A stretch of DNA of 26,960 bases from SHYQ01 sp041674525 (GTDB lineage Bacteria; Chloroflexota; Dehalococcoidia; UBA2979), in NCBI GenBank assembly GCA_041674525.1, contig JBAYVN010000031.1:1-26960 (forward strand), in the 5' to 3' direction. Each line of letters opens with the position of its first letter. Within the stretch, counting starts at the first letter, position 1. The position numbers were made by a program, and so were the translations under genes. Shown here piece by piece: positions 7,625-14,675 of the stretch. The notes below the pieces were generated by a model. The model was not told the origin of the DNA and searched no databases. It saw only the letters and a program-made list of their open reading frames with translations.

Positions 7625-7861
7625 TTGGCGACTACCAGCGACCTCCGCACCACCTACCAGGAGACCCTGGGAGCCTGGTGCGCCGGCGTGATCGCGCTCG
7701 GCGATCCCGTCACCACGCTCCTTACCGAGGCAACCGAGCGACGACGCCTCGCGCGCCTGCGCGCGCTGGTGGAACGCTGCGACCAGCTCCTGGAGGTGTA
7801 CGAGGCGCTACTGCGGCCCGGCCCGGAGGGGGCCCTGGAGGCCGCAGAGAGCGGCGGGTGA
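7625..7861 (+). CDS. small helical protein of unknown function
   Basis: About 78 residues, highly helical and Leu/Arg/Glu-rich: a first helix around TTYQETLGAWCAGVIAL, then a long heptad-like helix from about residue 32 to 65 (TEATERRRLARLRALVERC and onward), consistent with a coiled coil. Two Cys lie one in each helix. Third codon positions are almost all G or C, which supports a real gene. The start is uncertain: TTG at 7625 has AAGG 9 bases upstream, while GTG at 7616 has no spaced ribosome site. It is divergent from the small helical gene at 6971-7222 and 148 bp upstream of the two-TM gene at 8009. I do not recognise the family. Confidence 0.6.
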   Translation: MATTSDLRTTYQETLGAWCAGVIALGDPVTTLLTEATERRRLARLRALVERCDQLLEVYEALLRPGPEGALEAAESGG

Positions 7862-8008
7862 CCCTCGTCGCGCCGGAGTCCGCCTGACCGATTTCGCGCG
7901 CGATGACGTTTGCCCCCCGGTCGTCAGGACGTTCGGCACTGTCAGCGGCGTGCCCGCGATGCTCACACTCCGCCCGTACCACGCTCCGGGAGCCGTGGGA
8001 GGGCAACC

Positions 8009-8197
8009 ATGGACTGGCATGTGCGGGATGTGGCCGTGGCCGTCGGGCTGCTGGCGGTGTACGTCACGATCATGACTTCGCTGGCGTTGACGGTCGACCG
8101 GCGCTTCTTCATCAACGACGGGATCTCAGTGACCTTCTGGGTGATCACGGGCGTCGTGCTCGCGTACGGCACGGTGCACGCGTCCCGGCACCCCTAG
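8009..8197 (+). CDS. two-TM small membrane protein
   Basis: A 62-residue protein with two hydrophobic segments (about residues 7-28 and 38-57) joined by a short loop, VDRRFFINDGIS. The ATG at 8009 is preceded by GGGAGG with 6-base spacing, and an in-frame extension to 7910 has no ribosome site. Codon use is typical of the neighbourhood. Size and topology resemble the superinfection-immunity-like protein at 707-898, but the FLGWT motif is absent. Function unknown. A long hairpin lies 40 bp after the stop. Confidence 0.7.
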   Translation: MDWHVRDVAVAVGLLAVYVTIMTSLALTVDRRFFINDGISVTFWVITGVVLAYGTVHASRHP

Positions 8198-8236
8198 GCC
8201 GCTCGGACCGGGCGGCCGGACGAGGACTGGTGCAGG

Positions 8237-8278
8237 TCGCTCGCTCCGCCGCGAGCGTTCCCATGGCGGAGCGAGCGA
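8237..8278. terminator. 14-bp stem hairpin between convergent genes
   Basis: Arms 8237-8250 and 8265-8278 are perfectly complementary with a 14-base loop. It sits 40 bp past the stop of the two-TM gene and 60 bp past the stop of the secreted protein on the other strand, so it is probably a bidirectional terminator. There is no T tract on either side, as is common at this GC content. Confidence 0.6.
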
Positions 8279-8338
8279 GCCGGGCGACCCGGGGTGCCTC
8301 GTCAGCGCGGTGCGAGCCCGGCCGGCGTTCTGCCGCTG

Positions 8339-9256
8339 CTACTCCGCCTTCACCACCACGAGTCCTTGCGTGACACCGTCGGTGGGCGTGCCGCCGAGGC
8401 CCGGGGGCACGGTCTCGCCAACACCTGCGTCGTCATCTGCGATCGTGCCGGTCCCATAGTTCACCGCGGTCACACGACCCGGCCCGACGCCGCCCCAGCC
8501 GGGGTTGAGGAGGTCGACGCGGACACGGAACGTCTCGTCCGCCTCGGGCTCAGTGTCCGGGCGGATCCGGATCTTGAACGTGTATGCCTCGCCCGGCTGG
8601 ACCTTCACGTGCATTGCGCTCCGGTGGAGGTAGTCCACGCCGGCTGACGCCGCGTTCGGCGCACCGGGCGGCGAGTTGGTCGTGTACATGTCGAGCATCA
8701 CCGGACGCTCCCCCGGCACCGTCAGGCGCGCGGTGAACGTGGCGGTGGTGACCCCCCGGTCGCCCTCATCGACGCTGGCATTGCTGACGTTCAGCACGGG
8801 CGGCGTCGTGAGCGCGACGGCCGCGCAGTTGCTCGTGGCGGGGGCGTAGGCGTCGTCGCCGCTGTAGGCGATCGTGATCGAGATCGCGTCCACGCCGAAC
8901 ACGGCGAGCGCCGGGGCGATGTCGGCGAGGCCGTCCACGAGGGTGACGGGTGCGTACGGCGACGGCGTGACCGGGGCGCCCGAGCAGTCGCCGCCCGCGA
9001 ACAGCGCGGGGGTCACGACGCCGGTCGGGGTGCCCTCGTACCCGCTGATCCCCACGCGAGGATGGAACGTGGAGCCCTGCGCGAGCGAGGTGACGAGGTT
9101 GTGCTCGGCGTCATGAACGACGCCCCACACGTATGGAGTCGCCGTGCCCGTAGCCGCGAGGGCCGTCGCATGGCCACTCCCGCCGGTGATGGTCACCGGG
9201 AACATCGCCACCATCGCAATCACGCTGAGGATCCCGCCGAAGAGCAAGGTGCGCAT
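8339..9256 (-). CDS. secreted Ig-like / Calx-beta domain protein
   Basis: A 305-residue exported protein. Residues 1-30 form a signal peptide (MRTLLFGG, then a hydrophobic run ending near GHA or LAA). Residues about 40-150 resemble a bacterial Ig-like repeat: the IAYSGDDAYAPATSNC stretch near 128-144 is the typical Y-S-G-D-x-x-Y-x-x-S end, and Cys91/Cys144 may form a disulphide. Residues about 154-276 form a Calx-beta domain, with the entry VDEGD (162-166), the PDTEPEADETF acidic loop and the terminal GTIADDD. Calx-beta domains bind calcium and mediate adhesion. The frame is open upstream to 9631, but the signal peptide fixes the start at 9256, just after GGGGGTG. It appears monocistronic, with a candidate operator 44-68 bp upstream. 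Confidence 0.82.
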   Translation of the reverse strand: MRTLLFGGILSVIAMVAMFPVTITGGSGHATALAATGTATPYVWGVVHDAEHNLVTSLAQGSTFHPRVGISGYEGTPTGVVTPALFAGGDCSGAPVTPSPYAPVTLVDGLADIAPALAVFGVDAISITIAYSGDDAYAPATSNCAAVALTTPPVLNVSNASVDEGDRGVTTATFTARLTVPGERPVMLDMYTTNSPPGAPNAASAGVDYLHRSAMHVKVQPGEAYTFKIRIRPDTEPEADETFRVRVDLLNPGWGGVGPGRVTAVNYGTGTIADDDAGVGETVPPGLGGTPTDGVTQGLVVVKAE

Positions 9257-9299
9257 GGCACACCCCCATTTGGCCGCTGCCCTGATGGACGCATCTGAT

Positions 9300-9324
9300 G
9301 TGATCGACGGTACGGCTCGATCAC
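9300..9324. promoter_or_regulatory. GTGATCGA inverted repeat upstream of the Calx-beta gene
   Basis: Half-sites GTGATCGA (9300-9307) and TCGATCAC (9317-9324) are exact complements separated by 9 bases, and a third GCGATCAC follows at once. Position 44-68 bp upstream of the start at 9256 suits an operator overlapping the promoter. Confidence 0.4.
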
Positions 9325-9585
9325 TGCGATCACCCCCAACGAACGGAGAGTCTGCGGGGAGCGTCCGCCGACTCGAGCACCTGCACGCGGCAGCCCGCCG
9401 CACCGCGCGCGATGCGTGGCGCAGGGCGCCGAGGAACGCGACGTGCGCGAGGTGCGCGAGGTGCGCGTAGGAGTGGCGCGTGATCGACGCCCGCAGCATG
9501 AGGACCGGTGAGCCCTCGCAGCGCGGTGACGGCTGGATCGTGCCGTGTGCCAGCGGCGCGTGCGGGGATCGGACCGTGTGCAGTC

Positions 9586-9639
9586 CCCGTCGAGTGAGGC
9601 CGATCGCGACGCGGATAGCGATGACGCTCACTCGACGGG
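9586..9639. repeat. 13-bp inverted repeat with nested stem
   Basis: CCCGTCGAGTGAG (9586-9598) and CTCACTCGACGGG (9627-9639) are perfect complements. The 28-base interior contains a second helix, ATCGC (9603-9607) with GCGAT (9618-9622). It could be a structured RNA, the terminator of an unseen transcript or a remnant mobile element; no transposase is nearby. Confidence 0.5.
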
Positions 9640-9741
9640 TGCCCTGCCACAGATCAATGCAGCGGGCGTACCCGCCGTGACCGGCGAGCGTTCGAAGAGC
9701 GTCAAAGTTCTCTTACGGACGCACCGCGCCATCGGACATGG

Positions 9742-9769
9742 GAAGGGGCGGGTCCGCGCCCGCCCCTTC
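9742..9769. terminator. 11-bp GC-rich hairpin
   Basis: GAAGGGGCGGG (9742-9752) pairs perfectly with CCCGCCCCTTC (9759-9769) around a 6-base loop. It lies 139 bp downstream of the minus-strand gene ending at 9908, so it may terminate that transcript. No T run follows on the minus strand; on the plus strand TACCTC follows. Confidence 0.55.
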
Positions 9770-9907
9770 TACCTCAATCCGAAGCCAGCGGATCTCGGCT
9801 GGTCTGAGCCTGCCGTGCGGGGCATCATGAACAGGTCAACCGTTCGCATGATTTCATAAGAACGTCCGCCCGCCGGCGCCGCTGGTGGCGGCGGCGGAGC
9901 GCGTGGC

Positions 9908-10291
9908 TCAGCGCGAGAGCATTCTCGCGTTCCTGTTCTGCGCATCCCTGTTCTCAGCGTCCCGGTCGCGCACATCCCAGTCTCGTGCATCCACGTCTCG
10001 CGCATCTGCCTCGCGCGTCTCGGGCACGAGGGGAGCGAGCTCCGGGCTCGCGGTGGGCACGCCGTCCCCGGGTGCTGCGATTCCGGACTCGCGAGGAGGA
10101 TCGAGGCGCGCTCCCATGACTTCGGACATCGCGAACATCGCGATCGTGCGCCCCGCGTCGGGGTTGGGGCTGTCGCGGACCTCGAGCACGTCACCGTTCT
10201 TGTGGAAGGCGACGCCGGACTCGAAGCGCAGCTGTGTGACGCGTGTCGCGTCCACCTCGTGCGTGCCTTTGAAGAGAACAGTCACAGCCAC
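9908..10291 (-). CDS. unknown protein with C-terminal pentapeptide tandem repeat
   Basis: A 127-residue protein. The first about 60 residues look like a compact beta-rich domain (VTVLFKGTHEVDATRVTQL, then VAFHKNGDVLEVRD). A Pro/Glu/Ala-rich linker follows, then six five-residue units of the type D-A-R-D-x or N-A-x-N-R (about residues 96-125), encoded by 15-bp DNA repeats. GTG at 10291 is the preferred start because GGGAG lies six bases upstream; the frame continues to 10321 without a better site. A GTGAC/GTCAC inverted repeat lies just upstream (10304-10321). I do not recognise the N-terminal domain. The alternating charged tail is probably disordered or helical and highly soluble. No signal peptide, so likely cytoplasmic. 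Confidence 0.7.
   Translation of the reverse strand: MAVTVLFKGTHEVDATRVTQLRFESGVAFHKNGDVLEVRDSPNPDAGRTIAMFAMSEVMGARLDPPRESGIAAPGDGVPTASPELAPLVPETREADARDVDARDWDVRDRDAENRDAQNRNARMLSR
9917..10006 (-). repeat. 15-bp tandem repeat, six imperfect units, inside a coding sequence
   Basis: Units at 9992-10006, 9977-9991, 9962-9976, 9947-9961, 9932-9946 and 9917-9931 each encode five residues: DARDV, DARDW, DVRDR, DAENR, DAQNR and NARML. The units diverge progressively toward the C-terminus. Because 15 is divisible by three, changes in copy number would keep the frame. Confidence 0.8.
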
Positions 10292-10639
10292 CGGCGTCTC
10301 CCTGTGACGTGAACCTGTCACGCGGTCCGTATGGAAGCTGTCGTGATTCCGTCAACGTTCATCAGAATCGCGACTCGGTTGCCGGGCGCGGCCTCGGTGA
10401 TCGATGTGAGAACGCCGGCGGTGACCAGGAGCATGAGAGGCACGCGCGAGGCGGCAGATCTCTGACGCTTTCATACCGCTCCATATCCGATTCCCCCGGA
10501 GTCACGTGCGATCGTTTGCGAGCAGGGCCTCGGCGCGCCGAGCCGCTCGGCGACGCGATCCCCGCCGGGCGCTGCGGACGGTCGAGGGTCGAGCGCGCAG
10601 TCTCGCTTCGGACAATGGCGTCCGGGTTTGGATGCATCG
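10292..10639. other. 348-bp divergent intergenic region
   Basis: It separates the minus-strand repeat-tail gene from the plus-strand secreted Ig-like gene. The only clear structure is GTGAC (10304-10308) with GTCAC (10317-10321), 13-30 bp upstream of the GTG at 10291, a possible operator. No convincing ORF or promoter pair is visible in the rest. Confidence 0.4.
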
Positions 10640-11695
10640 ATGCACGGCATCCTGGATCTCTCGGGCAAGTCGCTGCGTCGAGGTTCCTCGGCGCTGTTCG
10701 TGACCGGGCTGCTGGCGGGCGGTCTGCTCGCGGATCCGGCGTACGCGGCGACTCCGTCGATGAGCTTCACCACGCCCAGCCATCGAGCGGTCGCCGCGCA
10801 GGTGAGCAACACGGCGCCGCAGTATCAGAGCCCGACCACCGGCGCGAACCTCACCGTGAGGACCTCCGGGGTGACCGGCAGCCAGTCGGTGCGGATCACC
10901 ACCGACCGTGGCGACCTCGTCGTCGGCCTCGACCAGTCGTGCCCGCAGGGCGGCAAGACCGTCGTGACGACCGCCGAGGCCAACTCGCTCGGGACCCCGG
11001 CGGCGATCCAGCTCACATTCTGTGCCAGCGAGATCGATCCGCCCGGTGTCGTCACGATCACCGCGCAGAACATCGCCGCACCACAGCTCCAGGCCACGAC
11101 CCAACTGATCACCATGGCGGGGCCGCCGGCCGCGCTCACCGCCACCACCACCCGCACCTCGATCACGGCGACCGTCACGGACGCGACCGGGAACCGCGTC
11201 GCGGACGGCACGCCCGTGCGCTACGCGATCCCGCTGACCTCCGAGGCTGCCTGTGCCACGACCGTCAACGGCTCCGCGAGGCTCACGCTGACCTCGACCG
11301 CCGTCGAAGTGCTCACCGGGTCCGGGCTCGTGGGGCTCACGGTCGACTGGAACCAGACCGGCATCGCGGCGACGTGTGACGCCCCCGGCACCGTCAAGGT
11401 CTCCACCGTCGTGCTGATCCCCGCGCTTCTCGCGACTCCCACACCGATCAGCGCGTTCGCCAGCCGGCCGGTCTACTCAAGTCAGAAGCTCGCACAGGTC
11501 GTGTTCAACGGAGGCTCGGTCGCGGGCCTCGACGCCGGCCTGAGGACGGTGGGAGCGACGGGGGCGTGGGCGCAGAACGCTCAGGGCGACTTCATCCTGT
11601 ACGTGGTGGGCGGCGGATTCGTGAACGATCCGTTCAAGGTCGCATTCCCGGGCGGCTTCCCCACCGCCACCGCGATGACGCTGACGGGCCGGTGA
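10640..11695 (+). CDS. secreted Ig-like domain surface protein
   Basis: A 351-residue exported protein. Residues 1-36 form a signal peptide with basic SLRR, a hydrophobic core and a classical AYA cleavage site before Ala37. The mature part is Thr/Ala/Val-rich and beta-stranded. Residues about 170-270 resemble an invasin-type Ig-like domain (TITATVTDATGNRVADGTPVRYAI), with Cys pairs in this and the preceding domain. The last about 75 residues are a separate aromatic/Gly-rich module (VYSSQKLAQVVFNGGSVAGL, then GAWAQ and YVVGGGFVNDPF), probably a surface-display or carbohydrate-type module. ATG 10640 gives a good signal peptide; TTG 10628 is an in-frame alternative and the ribosome site is weak. 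It ends 24 bp before the convergent VWA operon. Likely an adhesin or envelope protein. Confidence 0.78.
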   Translation: MHGILDLSGKSLRRGSSALFVTGLLAGGLLADPAYAATPSMSFTTPSHRAVAAQVSNTAPQYQSPTTGANLTVRTSGVTGSQSVRITTDRGDLVVGLDQSCPQGGKTVVTTAEANSLGTPAAIQLTFCASEIDPPGVVTITAQNIAAPQLQATTQLITMAGPPAALTATTTRTSITATVTDATGNRVADGTPVRYAIPLTSEAACATTVNGSARLTLTSTAVEVLTGSGLVGLTVDWNQTGIAATCDAPGTVKVSTVVLIPALLATPTPISAFASRPVYSSQKLAQVVFNGGSVAGLDAGLRTVGATGAWAQNAQGDFILYVVGGGFVNDPFKVAFPGGFPTATAMTLTGR

Positions 11696-11719
11696 GGCGA
11701 GGCTCATCCGGCGCGGTGT

Positions 11720-12787
11720 TCAGCTCGATCGGTTCCAGGCGAGCGAGAGGATCACCGCCAGGAGGGCGAGGAGCGCGCCGGCCGCTGCGAACGCGAAGCT
11801 GATCTCCACGTGCTGCTTCTGGAGCACGATCTCCCGCGGCAGGTCCTTGAAGACGTCGACGAGCTCCGCGGCATCCCCCGCCCGGTAGTACGCACCGCCC
11901 GTCATGTCCGCGATCGACTGGAGGGTCCTCTCGTCGATGCGCAGGGCGGGGCGCGCCGGTCCATCCACGCCGCCGCGCCCGCCGCCGCCCGCGAACTGGT
12001 TCGCGAACACGTCGCTGCCGAGCTGCTCGGGCGAGCAGGTCAGCGGGGCGGCGGCCGTCGTCCCGAATCCGATGGCATAGACACGCAGCTGGCGGTCGGC
12101 GGCCAGCTGCGCGGCCTTGAGCGGTGCAAACCCCTGGGTCGTCGCGCCGTCAGTCAGCAGCACGATGATGTCGGGCTGGTACGCCCCCGGCGGCAGCGGG
12201 CTCACCGCATCGCTCTGCGCATCGGCATCGCTGCGTGTCACGCCAGCGTTGACGGTCGAGATCGCGTCGATGGAGCGCAGCAGGGCGGTGCCCACGGCCG
12301 TGCCTCGCCCGGCCCGCAGGGCATCGATGGCGGCGAGCAGTGGCTTGCGGTCGGTGGTGGGCGGGGCCACCAGCTGCGCGCCGCCGGAGAACGCCACGAG
12401 CCCCACCCGCGTGCCGCCCGGCTGATCCGCGACGAAGGTGCGGGCGACTTCCTGCGCCACCGCGAGGCGGTTGGGAGCGACATCGGTGGAGCACATGGAG
12501 AGCGACACGTCCAGGGCGAGGATGATCGTCGTGCGGTTCATCGGCACCGCCGCGACCGCCTGCGGCCGCGCCGCAGCCACCGCCAGCGACAGCAGCGAGA
12601 GGAGCAGGAGCGCGAACGGCACGCGCCGGCGCCAGCGCGACTGGCGCGGCAGCGCATCGCGAATTAGCGAGAGGCTCGCGAAGCTCACCGCGAAGCGCCG
12701 CCGTCGGCGCAGCATCACGAGGTATACGGCGAGCAGCAGCGGCGCCAGCAACACGAGGACCAGTGCGTACGGCCACGCGAATGTCAT
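11720..12787 (-). CDS. VWA domain membrane protein (BatA/BatB-like)
   Basis: A 355-residue membrane-anchored von Willebrand factor A protein: TM1 about 5-26, a basic loop RRRRR, TM2 about 57-73, then the VWA domain, and a C-terminal TM about 328-350. The MIDAS motif D-V-S-L-S begins at Asp93, and VLLTDGATT supplies the distal Asp. An unusual Gly-rich insertion (FAGGGGRGGVDG) follows LTCSPEQLGS near the end of the domain. It is the last gene of the protease-MoxR-DUF58-VWA-VWA operon, and its ATG lies two bases after the stop of the upstream gene, indicating translational coupling. In Bat-type systems the VWA proteins work with MoxR in envelope-stress or complex-assembly roles. The precise client is unknown. 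Confidence 0.87.
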   Translation of the reverse strand: MTFAWPYALVLVLLAPLLLAVYLVMLRRRRRFAVSFASLSLIRDALPRQSRWRRRVPFALLLLSLLSLAVAAARPQAVAAVPMNRTTIILALDVSLSMCSTDVAPNRLAVAQEVARTFVADQPGGTRVGLVAFSGGAQLVAPPTTDRKPLLAAIDALRAGRGTAVGTALLRSIDAISTVNAGVTRSDADAQSDAVSPLPPGAYQPDIIVLLTDGATTQGFAPLKAAQLAADRQLRVYAIGFGTTAAAPLTCSPEQLGSDVFANQFAGGGGRGGVDGPARPALRIDERTLQSIADMTGGAYYRAGDAAELVDVFKDLPREIVLQKQHVEISFAFAAAGALLALLAVILSLAWNRSS

Positions 12788-12789
12788 CG

Positions 12790-13776
12790 CTACGGCACCC
12801 GTCCGAACCAGCGGATCGTCAGGAGCGATCCCGTGAACAGCAGGAGCATCGCGGCGCCCGCGACCACTGAGGTCACCTCCGTGTCCTTGCCCGCGGTGGT
12901 CAGCCGGAGGTTGATCTTCCGGTAGGTCTCCAGGAGCTGCGCCTCGTCCTCCGCCCGCAGGTAGGCACCGTCGGTGGTGGTGGCGATCTCCTTCAGGAGC
13001 GGCTCGTTCAGGGCGGTCGAGATGCGGTAGCCGTCGATCGTCAGCGTCGTGCCCTCGGGCTTTCCGAGGCCGATCGGGAACACGCGCACACCCGCCCCGG
13101 CCGCGACCTCCGCGACATCGCGCGGATCGACCCTCGAGGTGTGCTCGCCGTCCGTCAGCATCACGACCACCGCCGATCCGAAGTGACCGATGTCCATCGA
13201 CAGCAGGTCGTCCGCGGTGGCATCCGGCGGAAGTGCGATCGCCTTCCCGGCGATGACGCCCAGCGAGGCGAACATCCCTTCGCTGAGCGACGTACCGCCC
13301 TGCGGCGCGAGACGATCGATCGCTGCCAGGACGTCGTCCTCGACGTTGGTGGGCTGCAGCATGACGAGCGCGTTGTCGCTGAACGCCACGACGCCGATCT
13401 TGATCGTCGACGGCTGCTCGCGCACGAACGCGCTGGCTGCCCGCTTCGCGGCGTCGAGGCGTGTCGGCTTGAGGTCGTCCGCCTTCATGCTCGTCGAGAC
13501 GTCGAACGCCAGGAGTACGGTGCCCTCCAGGTGGGGCAGCGCGAGGACGACCTTCGGACGGGCCAGCGAGATGAGCAGGAGCGCGATCGCCGCCAGGAAG
13601 ATCGCGGAGGCCACGTGCCGCCGCCGCGCGGGGCGACCCGCGCCCCTCGAGTCGGTGAGCCTCAGGCCGAGCTCCGCCGCCGCGGCATCCCGTCGCCGGG
13701 TGAGCGACAGGTACGCGGCGACGAGCACGGGCACCACGGCGAGCGAGAGCAGCATCAGCGGCCACGTGAACGACAT
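12790..13776 (-). CDS. VWA domain membrane protein (BatA-like)
   Basis: A 328-residue paralogue of the downstream VWA protein: TM1 about 4-24, TM2 about 55-72, then a VWA domain with intact MIDAS D-V-S-T-S from Asp92, GGTSLSEG supplying the Thr, and MLTDGEHT the distal Asp. A C-terminal TM lies at about 303-322, followed by a short basic tail. The shared SFTWPLMLL or TFAWPYALV opening is the BatA-type N-terminus. The start at 13776 overlaps the DUF58 stop as TGATG, a coupled junction. With DUF58 and MoxR it should form a MoxR-VWA chaperone-like system at the membrane. Confidence 0.88.
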   Translation of the reverse strand: MSFTWPLMLLSLAVVPVLVAAYLSLTRRRDAAAAELGLRLTDSRGAGRPARRRHVASAIFLAAIALLLISLARPKVVLALPHLEGTVLLAFDVSTSMKADDLKPTRLDAAKRAASAFVREQPSTIKIGVVAFSDNALVMLQPTNVEDDVLAAIDRLAPQGGTSLSEGMFASLGVIAGKAIALPPDATADDLLSMDIGHFGSAVVVMLTDGEHTSRVDPRDVAEVAAGAGVRVFPIGLGKPEGTTLTIDGYRISTALNEPLLKEIATTTDGAYLRAEDEAQLLETYRKINLRLTTAGKDTEVTSVVAGAAMLLLFTGSLLTIRWFGRVP

Positions 13777-14675
13777 CAGCGGAGTCTCCGCTTTCGCATC
13801 CCCGCCATGCGCACGAGCGCCGCCACCAGGTCGTCGTCCGTGGAGATCGCAAACGCATCGACGCCCGCACGTCTGAACGCCGCCGCGACGCGCTCTTCGC
13901 GGGCGCGGGCGGCTTCCGCCAGCCCACGCCGCAGCACCGGGTCGCTCGTGTCCACGAAGACCTGCTCTCCGGTCTCGGAATCCTCGAGGACCACGAAGCC
14001 GACGTCCGGGAACTCGACCTCGCGCGGATCCCAGAGACGGATGGCGACCACGTCGTGGCGGCGGCAGAGCAGCGGCAGCGGCCGTTCCCAGCCGGGCTCG
14101 CTCAGGAAGTCCGAGACCAGGAAGACGAGCGAGCGTCGCTTGATGGTGTTCAGCCCGGTCTGGATGAGTCCGGTCAGATCGGTGGCCGCGGCGGTGCGCG
14201 GCGGCGGATCGAGCAGGTCGCGCACCAGCCGCAGCACGTGCCGTCGTCCGCCCCTCGGGGGGATCGTCCGTTCGACGACGTTGTTGTACAGGATCGCGCC
14301 GACGCGGTTGCCGCGGCGGGTGAGGAGGTGCGAGAGCGTGGTCACCACGTCCGTCAGCACGTCGCCCTTCGTGCGATGCTCCGGCCCGAACGCCATCGAC
14401 GGCGACCGGTCGAGCAGCATCCACGCGGTCAGCTCGCGGTCCTCCAGGTACTCGCGCACGTACGGCGTGTGCATGCGCGCCGTCACGTTCCAGTCGATGT
14501 AGCGCGCATCATCGCCGGGCTGGTACTCGCGGAGATCGGCGAAGTCGACGCCCGCCCCATAGAAGAGCGTGCGGTAGTCCCCCTGCAGCAGCCCGTCCAG
14601 GCGTCGCACGACGTGCCAGTCGAGGCGCTGGAGGACCTGCTCGGGCGTCGGCTCAGTGACCGCTGGCGACGGCAT
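13776..14675 (-). CDS. DUF58 domain protein
   Basis: A 299-residue DUF58 protein. The diagnostic block is present: G-V-D-F-A-D-L-R-E-Y-Q-P-G-D-D-A-R-Y-I-D-W-N at residues 42-63 (positions of the key residues), followed by a VWA-like MIDAS motif D-R-S-P-S from Asp89. There is no TM segment, so it is cytoplasmic, as is usual for the short DUF58 form. It almost always accompanies MoxR ATPases and is thought to be an adaptor. Its ATG lies inside the end of moxR (23-bp overlap) and its stop overlaps the next VWA start, so the three genes are co-translated. Confidence 0.9.
   Translation of the reverse strand: MPSPAVTEPTPEQVLQRLDWHVVRRLDGLLQGDYRTLFYGAGVDFADLREYQPGDDARYIDWNVTARMHTPYVREYLEDRELTAWMLLDRSPSMAFGPEHRTKGDVLTDVVTTLSHLLTRRGNRVGAILYNNVVERTIPPRGGRRHVLRLVRDLLDPPPRTAAATDLTGLIQTGLNTIKRRSLVFLVSDFLSEPGWERPLPLLCRRHDVVAIRLWDPREVEFPDVGFVVLEDSETGEQVFVDTSDPVLRRGLAEAARAREERVAAAFRRAGVDAFAISTDDDLVAALVRMAGMRKRRLR

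Larger units (their letters stand above)
9257..9907. other. 650-bp stretch without a convincing gene
   Basis: This stretch holds an 8-bp inverted repeat (9300-9324), an 8-9 bp direct repeat series (GTGCGCGAG-type units at about 9441-9468), a 13-bp inverted repeat with an inner stem (9586-9639) and a strong hairpin (9742-9769). A 66-codon Cys-containing frame starting GTG 9480 has a TAGGAG ribosome-like site five bases upstream. Its composition (many Arg and Ser, odd codons such as ATA, AGA and TCA) argues against it. Confidence 0.45.

Noticed and set aside
9441..9470. Short GTGCGCGAG-type direct repeats considered as CRISPR-like
   Set aside because: Units are about 9 bp with no spacers; they are simple GC-rich slippage repeats.
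9480..9680. 66-codon frame with a good TAGGAG site upstream
   Set aside because: Codon choice includes several rare codons, the protein is Arg/Ser-rich without predicted fold, and it overlaps a 13-bp inverted repeat. Kept only as a note.
13141..14502. 453-codon plus-strand frame through the VWA/DUF58 genes
   Set aside because: Shadow frame: the three minus-strand genes show intact motifs and coupled start/stop junctions.
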